Shown here: positions 17,502 through 26,157 of the stretch, in pieces
How positions within the stretch are numbered: position 1 is the stretch's first letter
Layout of the letters: each line of letters starts with the position of its first letter
Source of the DNA: Amycolatopsis iheyensis
GTDB lineage: Bacteria > Actinomycetota > Actinomycetes > Mycobacteriales > Pseudonocardiaceae
DNA: 64,000 bases
NCBI RefSeq assembly: GCF_024703995.1
Contig: NZ_JAMXQV010000007.1
Coordinates: 62,001 to 126,000, forward strand
Reading direction: 5' to 3'
Position numbers and translations under genes: made by a program
The notes under the pieces: model-generated
Database searches by the model: none
What the model was told of the DNA's origin: nothing
Seen by the model: only the letters and a program-made list of their open reading frames with translations

Positions 17502-20500
17502 CGGTGACCGAACTCCCCCACCACACCGTGGCGGACTCCGCGACGAAGCCGGCACGCTGGGTGCCGAGCCGCGCCGGGATCCTCAACGTCTGGCGCTACT
17601 ACGACGAGGTGTTCGACTTCCACGAAGGGCGGTTGCTGCTGCGCGGCCCCAATGGGAGCGGGAAGTCGAAGGCGTTGGAACTCCTGCTGCCGTTCCTGTT
17701 CGACGCGAGCCTGCGCGCCAACCGGCTCTCGACGTTCGGCACCAGCGAGCGCACCATGCACTGGAACCTGATGGGGGAAGGCACCACCGGCACCACCAGG
17801 GTCGGCTACGTCTGGCTCGAGTTCCGGTTCCCCGGAGAACCGGACCGGTGGTTCACCTGCGGCGCCCGGTTGCAGGCGAGTTCGCACACCACGACCGTGC
17901 ACCCCGACTACTTCACCACCGGCCTTCGCATCGGCCCGGACGAGCTGTCCCTCGTCAACGAAGCGGGGCAGCCACTGACCAGGAGTGTGCTGGAAGAACG
18001 CCTCGGTGCCCACGGCGTGGTCCATGCGAACGCGAGCGACTACCGCGCCGACGTTCGGGCAACGCTGTTCCCCGGGTTGACCGAACAGCGCTTCGAGGCC
18101 CTGATCATGGCCCTGCTCCAGCTGCGCATGCCGAAGCTGTCGCAGCGGCTGGACCCCGCCATGCTGTCGAGTTTGCTGTCGCGCGCGTTGCCTCCGCTGG
18201 GGCAGCAAGAAATCGCCGACCTCGCCGAAGGTTTCGAGCGGCTCGACGCGCAGCGAGACCGGCTCAAGACTCTCGAGGAAGAAGTCCAGGCGACCAGGAC
18301 CCTGGCCGCCCGTCAGCAAACCTATGCCCGGCGGGTGTTGCGGTCCCGCGCCGCGGACCTGATCTCGGCGACCACCGAGTTGGACCACTTGGCCAAGGCC
18401 GCCCGGGACTCGATCGAGCGCCACGACGCCACCGCGGCGCGGAAGGCAGAGGCCGAGCAACGAGCCGAGTCCCTGGCCGCGGAGATCAACACCACCGAAG
18501 CACGCAAGACCGGGCTCATGGAGAGCGAGGAGTACAAACAAGGGCAAGAGCTGGACCGGTTGCGCAGCCGGACGGCAACCGCACGATCCAGGGCCGATGG
18601 CCTCGGCCGGGATGCGGCGAACAAACGATCCGCGGCGGCGGAAGACGAAAAGGCTCGGCAGGCGGCCGCACAGACCGTTGCCCAGCAGACGGAAGCCGTT
18701 CGCGGCCAAGAGCTGGAGACACGCAACGCCGCGGCACGTGCCGGGTTGGTGAGCGTGCACGAAGAGGTTTCGTCTCGGCTTGAAGCCGAAACAAGCGCCG
18801 CTCGCGCGTTGCTCACCGGGGCGGTGCGAAGCAGGCGAGAACAACTCAGGGCAACGGAGAAAGCCCTCGAGGGGCATGAACGTGCCGTGGACCGGCGCAC
18901 ACAAGCCGAGACTGACCTGGAGACGGCCAGAACCAAGCTTTCCGAGGCGCAGGAGAAGCTCGCGGCGGCAGTCACTGTCCGCGAAACCGCCCTGGCCACG
19001 TTGAGCGATGAGCTGCGGGTCTGGATGGTCGGCTGTGGCGAGCTGAAGTTCCCGGAACCTGAAAGCCTGCTGGCCGTCTTGGAGTCGGAGCCGGCCGTGC
19101 TGGCGGCCGTCGACGCCGCTGTGACACCGGTTCTGGAGGACATCACCCGCCAGGAGACGACGGCCGACGCGGCGCTCGCCACGACTCGGCGCGAGCGCGA
19201 CAAGCTGGTCGAAGCTCTCGAGCGGCTTCGCACGGAGCAGGACGTGCCACCGGGTGTACCCCTGACGCGGACGACCGACCGCGCCACCATGGCCGGCGCG
19301 CCGTTGTGGCGCCTTGTCGACTTTGCTGACGCGACGCCTTCACGCACGGCTGCCGGGGTCGAGGCCGCGCTCGAAGCCAGCGGGCTGCTGGACGCATGGA
19401 TCGGGCCGCGCGGTGAGGTAGCCGGCCACGACGTCTTCGCGGACCCGGACGCGTTGCCGGCGGCTTCCGGGCGGTCACTCGGCGATGTCCTGGTCGCCGA
19501 ACGCGACGGTGGTGTCGAGCCCGCGGTCGTCGAACGGCTGCTGAGGTCGATCGCCTTCGGTGACGAACTGCCCGTGGACGCGTCCGCGGCAATCGGTGCC
19601 GACGGCTCGTGGCGGCTGGGCTCCCTCAGTGGAAGCTGGGAGAAGGAGCACGCTTCCTACGTCGGCACACTCGCACGTCAACGCGCTCGGCAACGTCGTA
19701 TCGACGAACTGACGACCTCGGTCGCGGAACACAACGCCATCTTGGCCTCCCTCGGCGAAGAACTGACTGCGCTGCGGACGCGCCGGGAAGTGATCGCACA
19801 CGAACGGGCCGCCCGCCCCGGCCATGCCGAGGTGAACGTCGCGACCGAAACCGTGGTGCGACTCGAGTCGCAGCGTGCGGTGGCCGAGCAGTACGTCCGT
19901 GATCGAGTCGGCGATGTCACCGTGCGGGACCGGGAAGTGGCTCAGGCGCTCCACGAGCTGACCCGCATCGCCGCGGAGCACGGCGTTCCGACCGAGCGGA
20001 CCGGTCTGGCGACCCTGGCCACGGCCGTTGGCTCATTCCACGACCGGGCCGAAGGCTGGCTGCAAGCGCACGGTGAGCTGGTCCGGTTCCGGCAGGTCGC
20101 CGACTCGGCGACCGAGCAGGCCCGGCGTTCGGCAGAGATCGCAACCGAGCGTGAGGAGGAAGCGGCGCAAGCAGCTTCCGAACACGAGCGGCTGGCCGCC
20201 ACGCTCGAAGCGGTCGACAGCACTTTCGGCGTCGATTACCGCGAAGTCCTGGCGGAAATCGACGGCCTGCGAACGAAAGAAGAACGGCTGCACAAGGAGG
20301 AGCGCTCGGCCAGGCGCCTGGTCAATCAGCTCGCCGAGGAACTCGGCGGGCTGAAGGTGCAGCGCGAAACCGATGCCAAAGCCCACACGCTGGCCGGCAC
20401 CCATCGCGACGCCACGGCGCACCGATTCCGGCGGCTCGCAACCGGTGTGTTCCCCGCGGACAGCGGGATCGACCTGGCCGCGTTCGACGCAACTCTTTCC

Positions 20501-21535
20501 GCATCAGAGGGCGTTCGTGCCGCGTTGGAAGCCGCCCGCCTGGTCGCGGCGGCCTGGCCGGCCGTCCCCCACTCGCCAGCGAACATCGGTGATGCGTTGC
20601 ACCGGCTCGCCGAGTCCGTGCACTCCTGTCGCGAAACCTTGAAGTCGCGAGCGGACCTCGACCTCGAGACGGACGACGACGTGCAGGTCTTCACCGCGGT
20701 CGTGGACGGTGTCCGCATCGGTGCCACGGAGCTGTTGAACATCCTCCGGACGGAAGCCGATCAGAGCCGTGACGAGATCACCGAACGCGAGCGGCAGCTC
20801 TTCGACCAGACCCTGACCGGGGACACCCGGCGGCACCTGGCCGCGCGGATCAGGCAGGCGAACGAGCTCGTCGACGGCATGAACGCCCGGCTGGAACGCG
20901 TGCGGACGGCTTCCAAGGTCGCGGTCCGCCTGGTGTGGCAAGTGGCACCGGACCTGCCGACCGGCACAAAAGCGGCCCGCGACCTCCTGCTCAAAGACCC
21001 GGCCGGGTTGAACGATTCGGAACGGGAGTCGCTGCACCGGTTCTTCCGGGACCGCATTGAACAGGCCAAGGCGGACGACACCGCGACGAGCTGGGAGCAG
21101 CAGCTCGCCCAAGTCTTCGACTACACGGCTTGGCACCAGTTCGTGGTCAAGGTCGACCGGGACAACGGCGAGGGCTGGAAGCTGTTGACGCGCAAGCTGC
21201 ACGGTGCGCTTTCCGGTGGCGAAAAGGCGATCGCGCTCCATCTCCCTCTCTTCGCCGCTGTCGCCGCGCACTACCAGGCTGCGCCCGAGGCGCCGCGCGT
21301 CATCCTGCTCGATGAGGTGTTCGTGGGGGTCGACGGCACGAACCGAGGGCAGGTTTTCGCCCTGCTGTCGGCGCTTGACCTTGACCTCATACTGACGTCG
21401 GACCACGAATGGTGTGTCTACTCGGAGCTGAGTGGCATCGGCATCCATCAGCTGATCACCGGCTCCGACGGGGACGATGCCGTCACCACCGCTCGATTCA
21501 CGTGGGACGGCTACGAGTTGCTGACGGCCGACTGA
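17498..21535 (+). CDS. jetC: Wadjet type II SMC-like ATPase JetC (TIGR02680)
   Basis: 1345 residues, usual size. Walker A GPNGSGKSKAL (~50-60), long charged coiled coils (~240-480 and ~830-1010), a central hinge-like region, ABC signature LSGGEKAIALHLPLF (~1237) and Walker B VILLDEVFVGVD (~1268). It is the motor that extrudes and recognises small circular DNA and delivers it to JetD. Complete, no frameshift. It ends 3 bp from the convergent amidohydrolase stop. Codon use looks slightly less GC-biased than flanking housekeeping genes (an impression by eye). Confidence 0.93.
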   Translation: MTVTELPHHTVADSATKPARWVPSRAGILNVWRYYDEVFDFHEGRLLLRGPNGSGKSKALELLLPFLFDASLRANRLSTFGTSERTMHWNLMGEGTTGTTRVGYVWLEFRFPGEPDRWFTCGARLQASSHTTTVHPDYFTTGLRIGPDELSLVNEAGQPLTRSVLEERLGAHGVVHANASDYRADVRATLFPGLTEQRFEALIMALLQLRMPKLSQRLDPAMLSSLLSRALPPLGQQEIADLAEGFERLDAQRDRLKTLEEEVQATRTLAARQQTYARRVLRSRAADLISATTELDHLAKAARDSIERHDATAARKAEAEQRAESLAAEINTTEARKTGLMESEEYKQGQELDRLRSRTATARSRADGLGRDAANKRSAAAEDEKARQAAAQTVAQQTEAVRGQELETRNAAARAGLVSVHEEVSSRLEAETSAARALLTGAVRSRREQLRATEKALEGHERAVDRRTQAETDLETARTKLSEAQEKLAAAVTVRETALATLSDELRVWMVGCGELKFPEPESLLAVLESEPAVLAAVDAAVTPVLEDITRQETTADAALATTRRERDKLVEALERLRTEQDVPPGVPLTRTTDRATMAGAPLWRLVDFADATPSRTAAGVEAALEASGLLDAWIGPRGEVAGHDVFADPDALPAASGRSLGDVLVAERDGGVEPAVVERLLRSIAFGDELPVDASAAIGADGSWRLGSLSGSWEKEHASYVGTLARQRARQRRIDELTTSVAEHNAILASLGEELTALRTRREVIAHERAARPGHAEVNVATETVVRLESQRAVAEQYVRDRVGDVTVRDREVAQALHELTRIAAEHGVPTERTGLATLATAVGSFHDRAEGWLQAHGELVRFRQVADSATEQARRSAEIATEREEEAAQAASEHERLAATLEAVDSTFGVDYREVLAEIDGLRTKEERLHKEERSARRLVNQLAEELGGLKVQRETDAKAHTLAGTHRDATAHRFRRLATGVFPADSGIDLAAFDATLSASEGVRAALEAARLVAAAWPAVPHSPANIGDALHRLAESVHSCRETLKSRADLDLETDDDVQVFTAVVDGVRIGATELLNILRTEADQSRDEITERERQLFDQTLTGDTRRHLAARIRQANELVDGMNARLERVRTASKVAVRLVWQVAPDLPTGTKAARDLLLKDPAGLNDSERESLHRFFRDRIEQAKADDTATSWEQQLAQVFDYTAWHQFVVKVDRDNGEGWKLLTRKLHGALSGGEKAIALHLPLFAAVAAHYQAAPEAPRVILLDEVFVGVDGTNRGQVFALLSALDLDLILTSDHEWCVYSELSGIGIHQLITGSDGDDAVTTARFTWDGYELLTAD

Positions 21536-21538
21536 TCG

Positions 21539-22750
21539 TCAGGGTGTCACCACCTCGAGGCCGTCCGCCACCACCACTCCGTTGTGCAGCACCGTTCGAT
21601 CGCGACCTCGGTCCATCACCGCGCTGGTCGGGGTCTCGCCGTCCACCAGCACCAGGTCCGCGCGGTCGCCCACCGCCAAACCCGGGCGGTCCGAGACGCC
21701 GGACAACCGCGGCACCGAGTGGCTCATGATCGACGCCCCGCCCATCGTGGCCACCGCCAAAGCCAGCTCGATGTGCGAGTCCAGCCGAAAGCCGCGTGTG
21801 AAGGCCAGCTGCCAAGTCCGGTCCAGCAGGTCGCAATTGCCGTACGGGCTCCAATAATCGCGCTGCCCGTCCTCGCCCAAGCCCACCCGGACGCCGGCCG
21901 AAACCAAGTCCAGAAGGGACAACTGGCCAGCAGCAGAGGGCGCAACAGTAGTCATCGCGATGTCCAATGCAGCGAAGTCGTCGATGACCCGGCGACTCAC
22001 CGACTCCGAGATCGACCCCAAGTCATACGCATGCGACATCGTCACCCTGCCCCGCATGTCCAACGCCCGCACCCGCTCGATCACCAGATCCGTCGAGAAC
22101 AAACCCAGGTGCCCCGGCTCGTGCAGGTGGATGTCGATCTCCGCCTGGTGTTTCTCCGCCAGTGCGAACACCGCGTCCAGGTGTCCCTTGGGGTCTCGAT
22201 CGAGCGTGCACGGGTCGATGCCGCCGATCACCGTTGCGCCCGAACGCATTGCCGCGTCCAGCACGTCGTACGTGCCTGGCTCGCGAAGGATTCCCGCCTG
22301 GGCGAACGCCATCACCTGGACCTCGGCCTGAGCCGAGAACTTCTCCCGCGCCGCCAAGACCGCTTCCAGCTTTTCCAGACCACAGTCCAGGTCCACCTGG
22401 GCGTAACTGCGTACCCGGGTTGTCCCGTGGGCGATCATCCGGGACAGGGTGTCCGCCACTCGGGTAACCAAAGGCACCTCCGCGGACCGCCAGTTGGCGC
22501 GGTCGTTCTCCATCATCGCCACCACCCCCGGACCGCCCGTGTGGGGGCGGAACGGGAGGCCGATGCGCGTCGAATCGAGATGCACGTGGACGTCGCTGAA
22601 CGCTGGGAACAGCAGGCGACCGCGGCCGTCGAGCGAAGGAGCAGCAGAAGGTGAATGCGGCCGGATCGAAGCGATTCGAGAACCGTCCAGCACCACATCG
22701 CTGCGGGGGCCGCCCCAGGGGCGGACGTCGCTGATCAACACCGGTGACAC
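21539..22750 (-). CDS. Amidohydrolase family protein (cytosine deaminase-like)
   Basis: 403 residues from GTG 22750, one base after the hbpS stop; upstream extension has no support. Metal-site motifs of the TIM-barrel amidohydrolases are present: HVHLDST, IDIHLHEPG, VTMSHAYDLG and GLGEDGQRDYW. The N-terminal composite beta-sandwich (GSRIASI, GRGRLLFPAFSD) and C-terminal VGDRADLVLVDGETP close the fold. Closest in style to cytosine deaminase/N-acyl hydrolases of COG0402; substrate unknown. Forms an operon with hbpS. Confidence 0.83.
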   Translation of the reverse strand: MSPVLISDVRPWGGPRSDVVLDGSRIASIRPHSPSAAPSLDGRGRLLFPAFSDVHVHLDSTRIGLPFRPHTGGPGVVAMMENDRANWRSAEVPLVTRVADTLSRMIAHGTTRVRSYAQVDLDCGLEKLEAVLAAREKFSAQAEVQVMAFAQAGILREPGTYDVLDAAMRSGATVIGGIDPCTLDRDPKGHLDAVFALAEKHQAEIDIHLHEPGHLGLFSTDLVIERVRALDMRGRVTMSHAYDLGSISESVSRRVIDDFAALDIAMTTVAPSAAGQLSLLDLVSAGVRVGLGEDGQRDYWSPYGNCDLLDRTWQLAFTRGFRLDSHIELALAVATMGGASIMSHSVPRLSGVSDRPGLAVGDRADLVLVDGETPTSAVMDRGRDRTVLHNGVVVADGLEVVTP

Positions 22751-22751
22751 G

Positions 22752-23249
22752 TTACTTGCCCAGCGCGTCCACGCCGACCTGGGCGAACGACTCGTCCTGG
22801 GCCCCCGACGGCGCGCCCGCCACACCCACCGCCGCGATCGGGGTCGAACCGGCCGCGAACGGCACCGCGCCGGCCAGGAACAGCGTGCCGTCGATGTCCT
22901 TCAGGGTCGGGTTCTGCTGGAGGCGGCCCACCAGCTCCGACGTCTTCGCGTTCCACGACACCGCCGTGAACGCCTTCTGCTCCGCCGAGCTGTACGACTG
23001 CGGCCCGGCGCCGTCGCCGCGCAGGGTCACCACCGTGTTTCCGTCGCGGTCCACCACCGCCACCGACACGTGCTGGCCCGCCTTCGTCGCCGCGTCCAGG
23101 GCCGCGGACGCCGCCTTCTGCGCGGCGGCGATCGACAGGTGCGACGTCTGCACGAGGCGGCCGGACGAAGCGGCGGCCGGGACGGCGACCGCCGTGACCG
23201 CGGCGAGGCCGGCGATCGCGGCGGCGATGCGGGTGCGGGTCGAGATCAT
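22752..23249 (-). CDS. hbpS: Secreted HbpS/GlcG-type haem-binding sensor protein
   Basis: 165 residues: signal peptide (TRIAAAIAGLAAVTAVAVPAAA) then a GlcG/HbpS domain with LSIAAAQKAASAALDAATK, VAVVDRDGNTVVTLRGD and the Gly-rich end PIAAVGVAGAPSG. In Streptomyces HbpS is an extracellular haem/iron-responsive octamer that modulates the SenS kinase under redox stress. The divergent neighbour is a SenS-like kinase with its regulator, the same arrangement. GAGGAG lies 8 nt before ATG 23249. Confidence 0.87.
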   Translation of the reverse strand: MISTRTRIAAAIAGLAAVTAVAVPAAASSGRLVQTSHLSIAAAQKAASAALDAATKAGQHVSVAVVDRDGNTVVTLRGDGAGPQSYSSAEQKAFTAVSWNAKTSELVGRLQQNPTLKDIDGTLFLAGAVPFAAGSTPIAAVGVAGAPSGAQDESFAQVGVDALGK

Positions 23250-23403
23250 GTGAGACTCCTCAAGACGGGGTTGGCTGACTCAAGCTTCATCCCGCCGCGG
23301 GGCCGATCCGGTCGTCGTCCCGGCGGACAACCGGGTCATCCGATCGGCTGATGCGCGGCGCCGGAGCCCCGTCGACGCTGGTCAGAGAGCGGAAGGAGCA
23401 AGC
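23250..23403. promoter_or_regulatory. Divergent hbpS / senS promoter region
   Basis: 154 bp between outward-facing hbpS and senS. Both genes must be controlled from here, and in the Streptomyces system SenR binds this kind of interval. GCGGAAGGAGCAAGC gives senS a strong ribosome site. I see no clean long palindrome, so the operator is not assigned. Confidence 0.5.
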
Positions 23404-24468
23404 ATGGACGACGCGCGATGGCTGGCCGCCGTCATGCACTCGGCCTTCTTCCTGCTCGTGCTCGGCTCCGCCGTCCGGTACCTGACGCGCCACGAAAGCA
23501 CGCTCTGGGTGATCGGGCTGACCGCGGCCCTCGTCGTCGCCTACGGCGTGAGCATCAAGATCAGAAAGCTGCTCTGGCTCGTCCTGGCCCTCTGGGTGGT
23601 CCTGGTCCTGCTCGCCCCCAGCTTCGCCTGGTCGGCGATCCCGCTGTTCGTCACCGGCCTGCGCACCCTGCCGACCCGCCCCGCCCTCGCCCTGGTCGCC
23701 GTCGTCACCGCGCTCGTCGTCGTCTCGCAGAACCGGCTGGCCGACGGCTTCGACCCGAACCTCACCATCGTGCCGATCGCCATCGCCGTGGTCACCGCCG
23801 CCGTCATCCTCTTCCTGCGCCGCCAGGCCGAGCGCCTGAAGGAGTCCGAGCGGCGCGCCGGCGTGCTGGCCGAGCGACACCGGGTGTCCCGGGAGATCCA
23901 CGACGCGCTCGCGCAGGGTCTGTCCAGCCAGGCGATGCTCCTGCAGGCCGCCGACCAGGCCTGGGACCGGCCGGAGCTGGCGCGCGAGCACGTCAAGGCC
24001 GCGCAGCGCATCGGCGCCGGGAACCTCTCGGAAGCGCGACGGCTCGTGCAGGACCTCGCGCCCGCCGACCTCGCCGACGCCACGCTCGAAGAGGCGCTCG
24101 ACGCCGTGGCCGCGAGGCAGGCCGGGCTGCCGGTGGAAGTGCGCGTCGACGGCGTGCCGAGAGCGCTGCCCGAGCGCGTCCAGTCCACTTTGGTCCGGAT
24201 CGCGCAGGGCGCGCTGGCCAACGCCCTCGAGCACGCCGACGCCGGCCGCGCCGTCCTCACCCTCACCTACCTCGACGACCAGGTCGTCCTGGACGTCGCC
24301 GACGACGGCCGCGGGTTCACCGAAGCGGAACCCCGGAACGACCGCGGTCACGGCCTCCCGGCCATGCGGGTGAGGGCGACGCAGCTCGGTGGCAGGCTGA
24401 CCGTCGAATCCGCGCCCGGCCAGGGCACGGTCATCTCGGCCGCGATCCCGGTGGAGGACGCCCCATGA
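23404..24468 (+). CDS. senS: SenS-like NarL-type sensor histidine kinase
   Basis: 354 residues: about five membrane helices in the first ~140 residues with short external loops, then HisKA_3 with RVSREIHDALAQGLSSQ (phospho-His ~168) and a HATPase (QGALANALEHADA, DVADDGRGF, GHGLPAMRVRA). Overlaps senR by ATGA. Together with the divergent hbpS this reconstructs HbpS-SenS-SenR, a redox/haem-stress pathway controlling catalase-peroxidase and related genes in Streptomyces; the targets here are unknown. Confidence 0.87.
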   Translation: MDDARWLAAVMHSAFFLLVLGSAVRYLTRHESTLWVIGLTAALVVAYGVSIKIRKLLWLVLALWVVLVLLAPSFAWSAIPLFVTGLRTLPTRPALALVAVVTALVVVSQNRLADGFDPNLTIVPIAIAVVTAAVILFLRRQAERLKESERRAGVLAERHRVSREIHDALAQGLSSQAMLLQAADQAWDRPELAREHVKAAQRIGAGNLSEARRLVQDLAPADLADATLEEALDAVAARQAGLPVEVRVDGVPRALPERVQSTLVRIAQGALANALEHADAGRAVLTLTYLDDQVVLDVADDGRGFTEAEPRNDRGHGLPAMRVRATQLGGRLTVESAPGQGTVISAAIPVEDAP

Positions 24469-25151
24469 GCTGTGACAACCGGGACTCCGTCCCGGGCCGG
24501 GGGCTCCGCCACCCGGAACCCCCGAAAAGCCACATCCGCGTGCTGGTCTGCGACGACCACGCCGTCGTGCGCGCCGGCCTGCGTGCGCTGCTGGCCGGCG
24601 CCGAAGGCATCGAGGTCGTCGCGGAAACGGCGAGCGGCGAGGAGGCCGTCGCGACCGTGGCCGCCACGGCGCCGGACGTCGTCCTGATGGACCTGCAGCT
24701 CGGCGCCGGCATCGACGGGATCGAGGCGACGCGGCGGATCCGCGGCGGCCCGGACGCGCCGCACGTCCTGGTCCTCACGACCTACGACACCGACGCCGAC
24801 ATCAGCCGGGCCATCGCCGCCGGCGCCACCGGCTACCTCCTGAAGGCGGGATCCGCCAACGAGCTGTACGCGGCGATCGAAGCCGCCGCGGCCGGGCGCA
24901 CCGCGGTGTCACCGCCGGTCGCCGACCGGATGATGGCCCAGCTGCGCACCCCGCGGCCCGCCCTCACCAGCCGCGAGCGGGACATCCTGCGTCAGCTCGC
25001 CCAGGGCCTCGGCAACCGCGAGATCGCCCGCGCGCTGTTCATCAGCGAAGCGACGGTCAAGACCCACCTGGGCCGGATCTACGGCAAGCTCGACGTCGAC
25101 ACGCGGGCCGGCGCCGTGGCGGTCGCGAAGGAACAACGGCTCCTGGACTGA
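24465..25151 (+). CDS. senR: SenR-like NarL-family response regulator
   Basis: 228 residues from ATG 24465 in the ATGA overlap with senS. A 22-residue unstructured extension precedes the receiver (VLVCDDH; phospho-Asp76 in VLMDLQLG; Lys in LLKAGS). C-terminal LuxR HTH: LTSRERDILRQLAQGLGNRE and SEATVKTHLGRIYGKL. A later GTG inside the receiver would remove beta-1, so the early start is preferred. Confidence 0.88.
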   Translation: MSCDNRDSVPGRGLRHPEPPKSHIRVLVCDDHAVVRAGLRALLAGAEGIEVVAETASGEEAVATVAATAPDVVLMDLQLGAGIDGIEATRRIRGGPDAPHVLVLTTYDTDADISRAIAAGATGYLLKAGSANELYAAIEAAAAGRTAVSPPVADRMMAQLRTPRPALTSRERDILRQLAQGLGNREIARALFISEATVKTHLGRIYGKLDVDTRAGAVAVAKEQRLLD

Positions 25152-25152
25152 A

Positions 25153-25191
25153 CGCGTGCTCGCCCAGCCCCCTGGCCTGGGCGAGCACGCG
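25153..25191. terminator. Hairpin between convergent senR and a secreted-protein gene
   Basis: Perfect 15-bp arms: CGCGTGCTCGCCCAG at 25153-25167 and its complement at 25177-25191, loop of 9 nt. It starts 2 bp after the senR stop and ends 5 bp before the minus-strand gene's stop, serving both. Confidence 0.8.
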
Positions 25192-25195
25192 CCCG

Positions 25196-25528
25196 TCACG
25201 TGTGGCTGTAGCTGCGCCACTCGCCGCCTTCGACCTTCCACGAGCCGAGGGTGGGTGTCAGCCGCACGCCGACGCCCTGGCAGTTGGGGAGCTGCCAGAC
25301 GATCTGTCCCTGGCTCGTCTTGTTGATCACCTTCCAGTACGGCGTTCCTCCGTCGACGTTCCGGCACGGGCCGGGGCTCACGGCGATCTGCCTGCTGGTC
25401 GCGGTGTTGTACCACGTCATGTATTCGGTGGCGGGCGAGCCGGTGCCGGCGCTGGCGGACGGCGTCGCCACACCGAGCGACGCGGCGGCCAGCGCCGCGC
25501 CGGCTGCGGCGAATCGGAGTCGGTACAT
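25196..25528 (-). CDS. Small secreted protein, unknown function
   Basis: 110 residues from ATG 25528, preceded by GGGAGAAACAA. Clear signal peptide (FAAAGAALAAASLGVATPSASA, cleaved about residue 28). The ~80-residue mature part has two Cys (PCRNVDGG and LPNCQGVG), likely one disulphide, and many Trp/Tyr. No family recognised. It is paired with the next secreted protein, 28 bp upstream on the same strand, so both are probably exported together. Confidence 0.7.
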   Translation of the reverse strand: MYRLRFAAAGAALAAASLGVATPSASAGTGSPATEYMTWYNTATSRQIAVSPGPCRNVDGGTPYWKVINKTSQGQIVWQLPNCQGVGVRLTPTLGSWKVEGGEWRSYSHT

Positions 25529-25556
25529 TTGTTTCTCCCTTTCTTCGGTGGATGGG

Positions 25557-25943
25557 TCAGGCCGGGAGGACCCGGCGGACGCTGATGTACGTCCCGTTGT
25601 GGATCCGGTGCCAGCCGGCGTCGACCACGTCGGAGATCTGGTTGGGCGGCCGGCCGTTCCAGATCGCGAAGCGCCGGCCGGCCGGAACGTAGTAGCCGTC
25701 GATGTCGGTGCCGTTGCCACCGGCGGTGTGACCGGGCGCGAGGTAGCTCGCCTGCCCTGGCTTGCAGGTGGAACTGCCCCAGTTCAAGCAGATCTCCACC
25801 GGCTGGTTCACCGCGTTGTCGACCACGCCGCAACCGAACGAATCGCAGCCCCCGAGTTGCCCGGCGGACGCGGCTCCGGTGCCGAGCAAGGCCAGGGAAA
25901 CGGCTCCGGCGACGATCGCGCCGATTCGGCTTCCTGAACGCAT
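25557..25943 (-). CDS. Small secreted cysteine-containing protein, unknown function
   Basis: 128 residues from ATG 25943 with AAGGAAG upstream. Signal peptide IGAIVAGAVSLALLGTGAASA, mature domain of ~100 residues with four Cys (GGCDSFGCG, EICLN, STCKPG) suggesting two disulphides, and a beta-rich C-terminal half (YYVPAGRRFAIWNG). No match recalled. It is divergent from the HTH-I36-like membrane regulator gene at 26158, which may control or sense it. Confidence 0.7.
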   Translation of the reverse strand: MRSGSRIGAIVAGAVSLALLGTGAASAGQLGGCDSFGCGVVDNAVNQPVEICLNWGSSTCKPGQASYLAPGHTAGGNGTDIDGYYVPAGRRFAIWNGRPPNQISDVVDAGWHRIHNGTYISVRRVLPA

Positions 25944-26157
25944 TCGACTTCCTTTCGGGTGATTTCCGGTGGACGGCGTCGGCGCGACGCCCGGGATTTC
26001 CGGGCTCAGCCGTACGGGGATCGACCGGTCATTTGCCGGCCGGTTTCGATCACAGCACGTGGTGTGTGCTCGCACCATGGGCTGATGTGTCCGGAACTGT
26101 CCGCGGACAAAGGTGACACGGCTTTAGCCTGGTCAGAAGGCATCGACCGGGGAGGGC

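Noticed and set aside
11041..21600. An att direct repeat matching the tRNA-Arg 3' end
   Set aside because: I searched by eye around 13.4 kb and 21.5 kb for TTCGAATCCTGC and found no second copy.
21539..22750. Amidohydrolase as a fifth Wadjet gene
   Set aside because: It lies on the opposite strand, converges on jetC and is coupled to hbpS instead.
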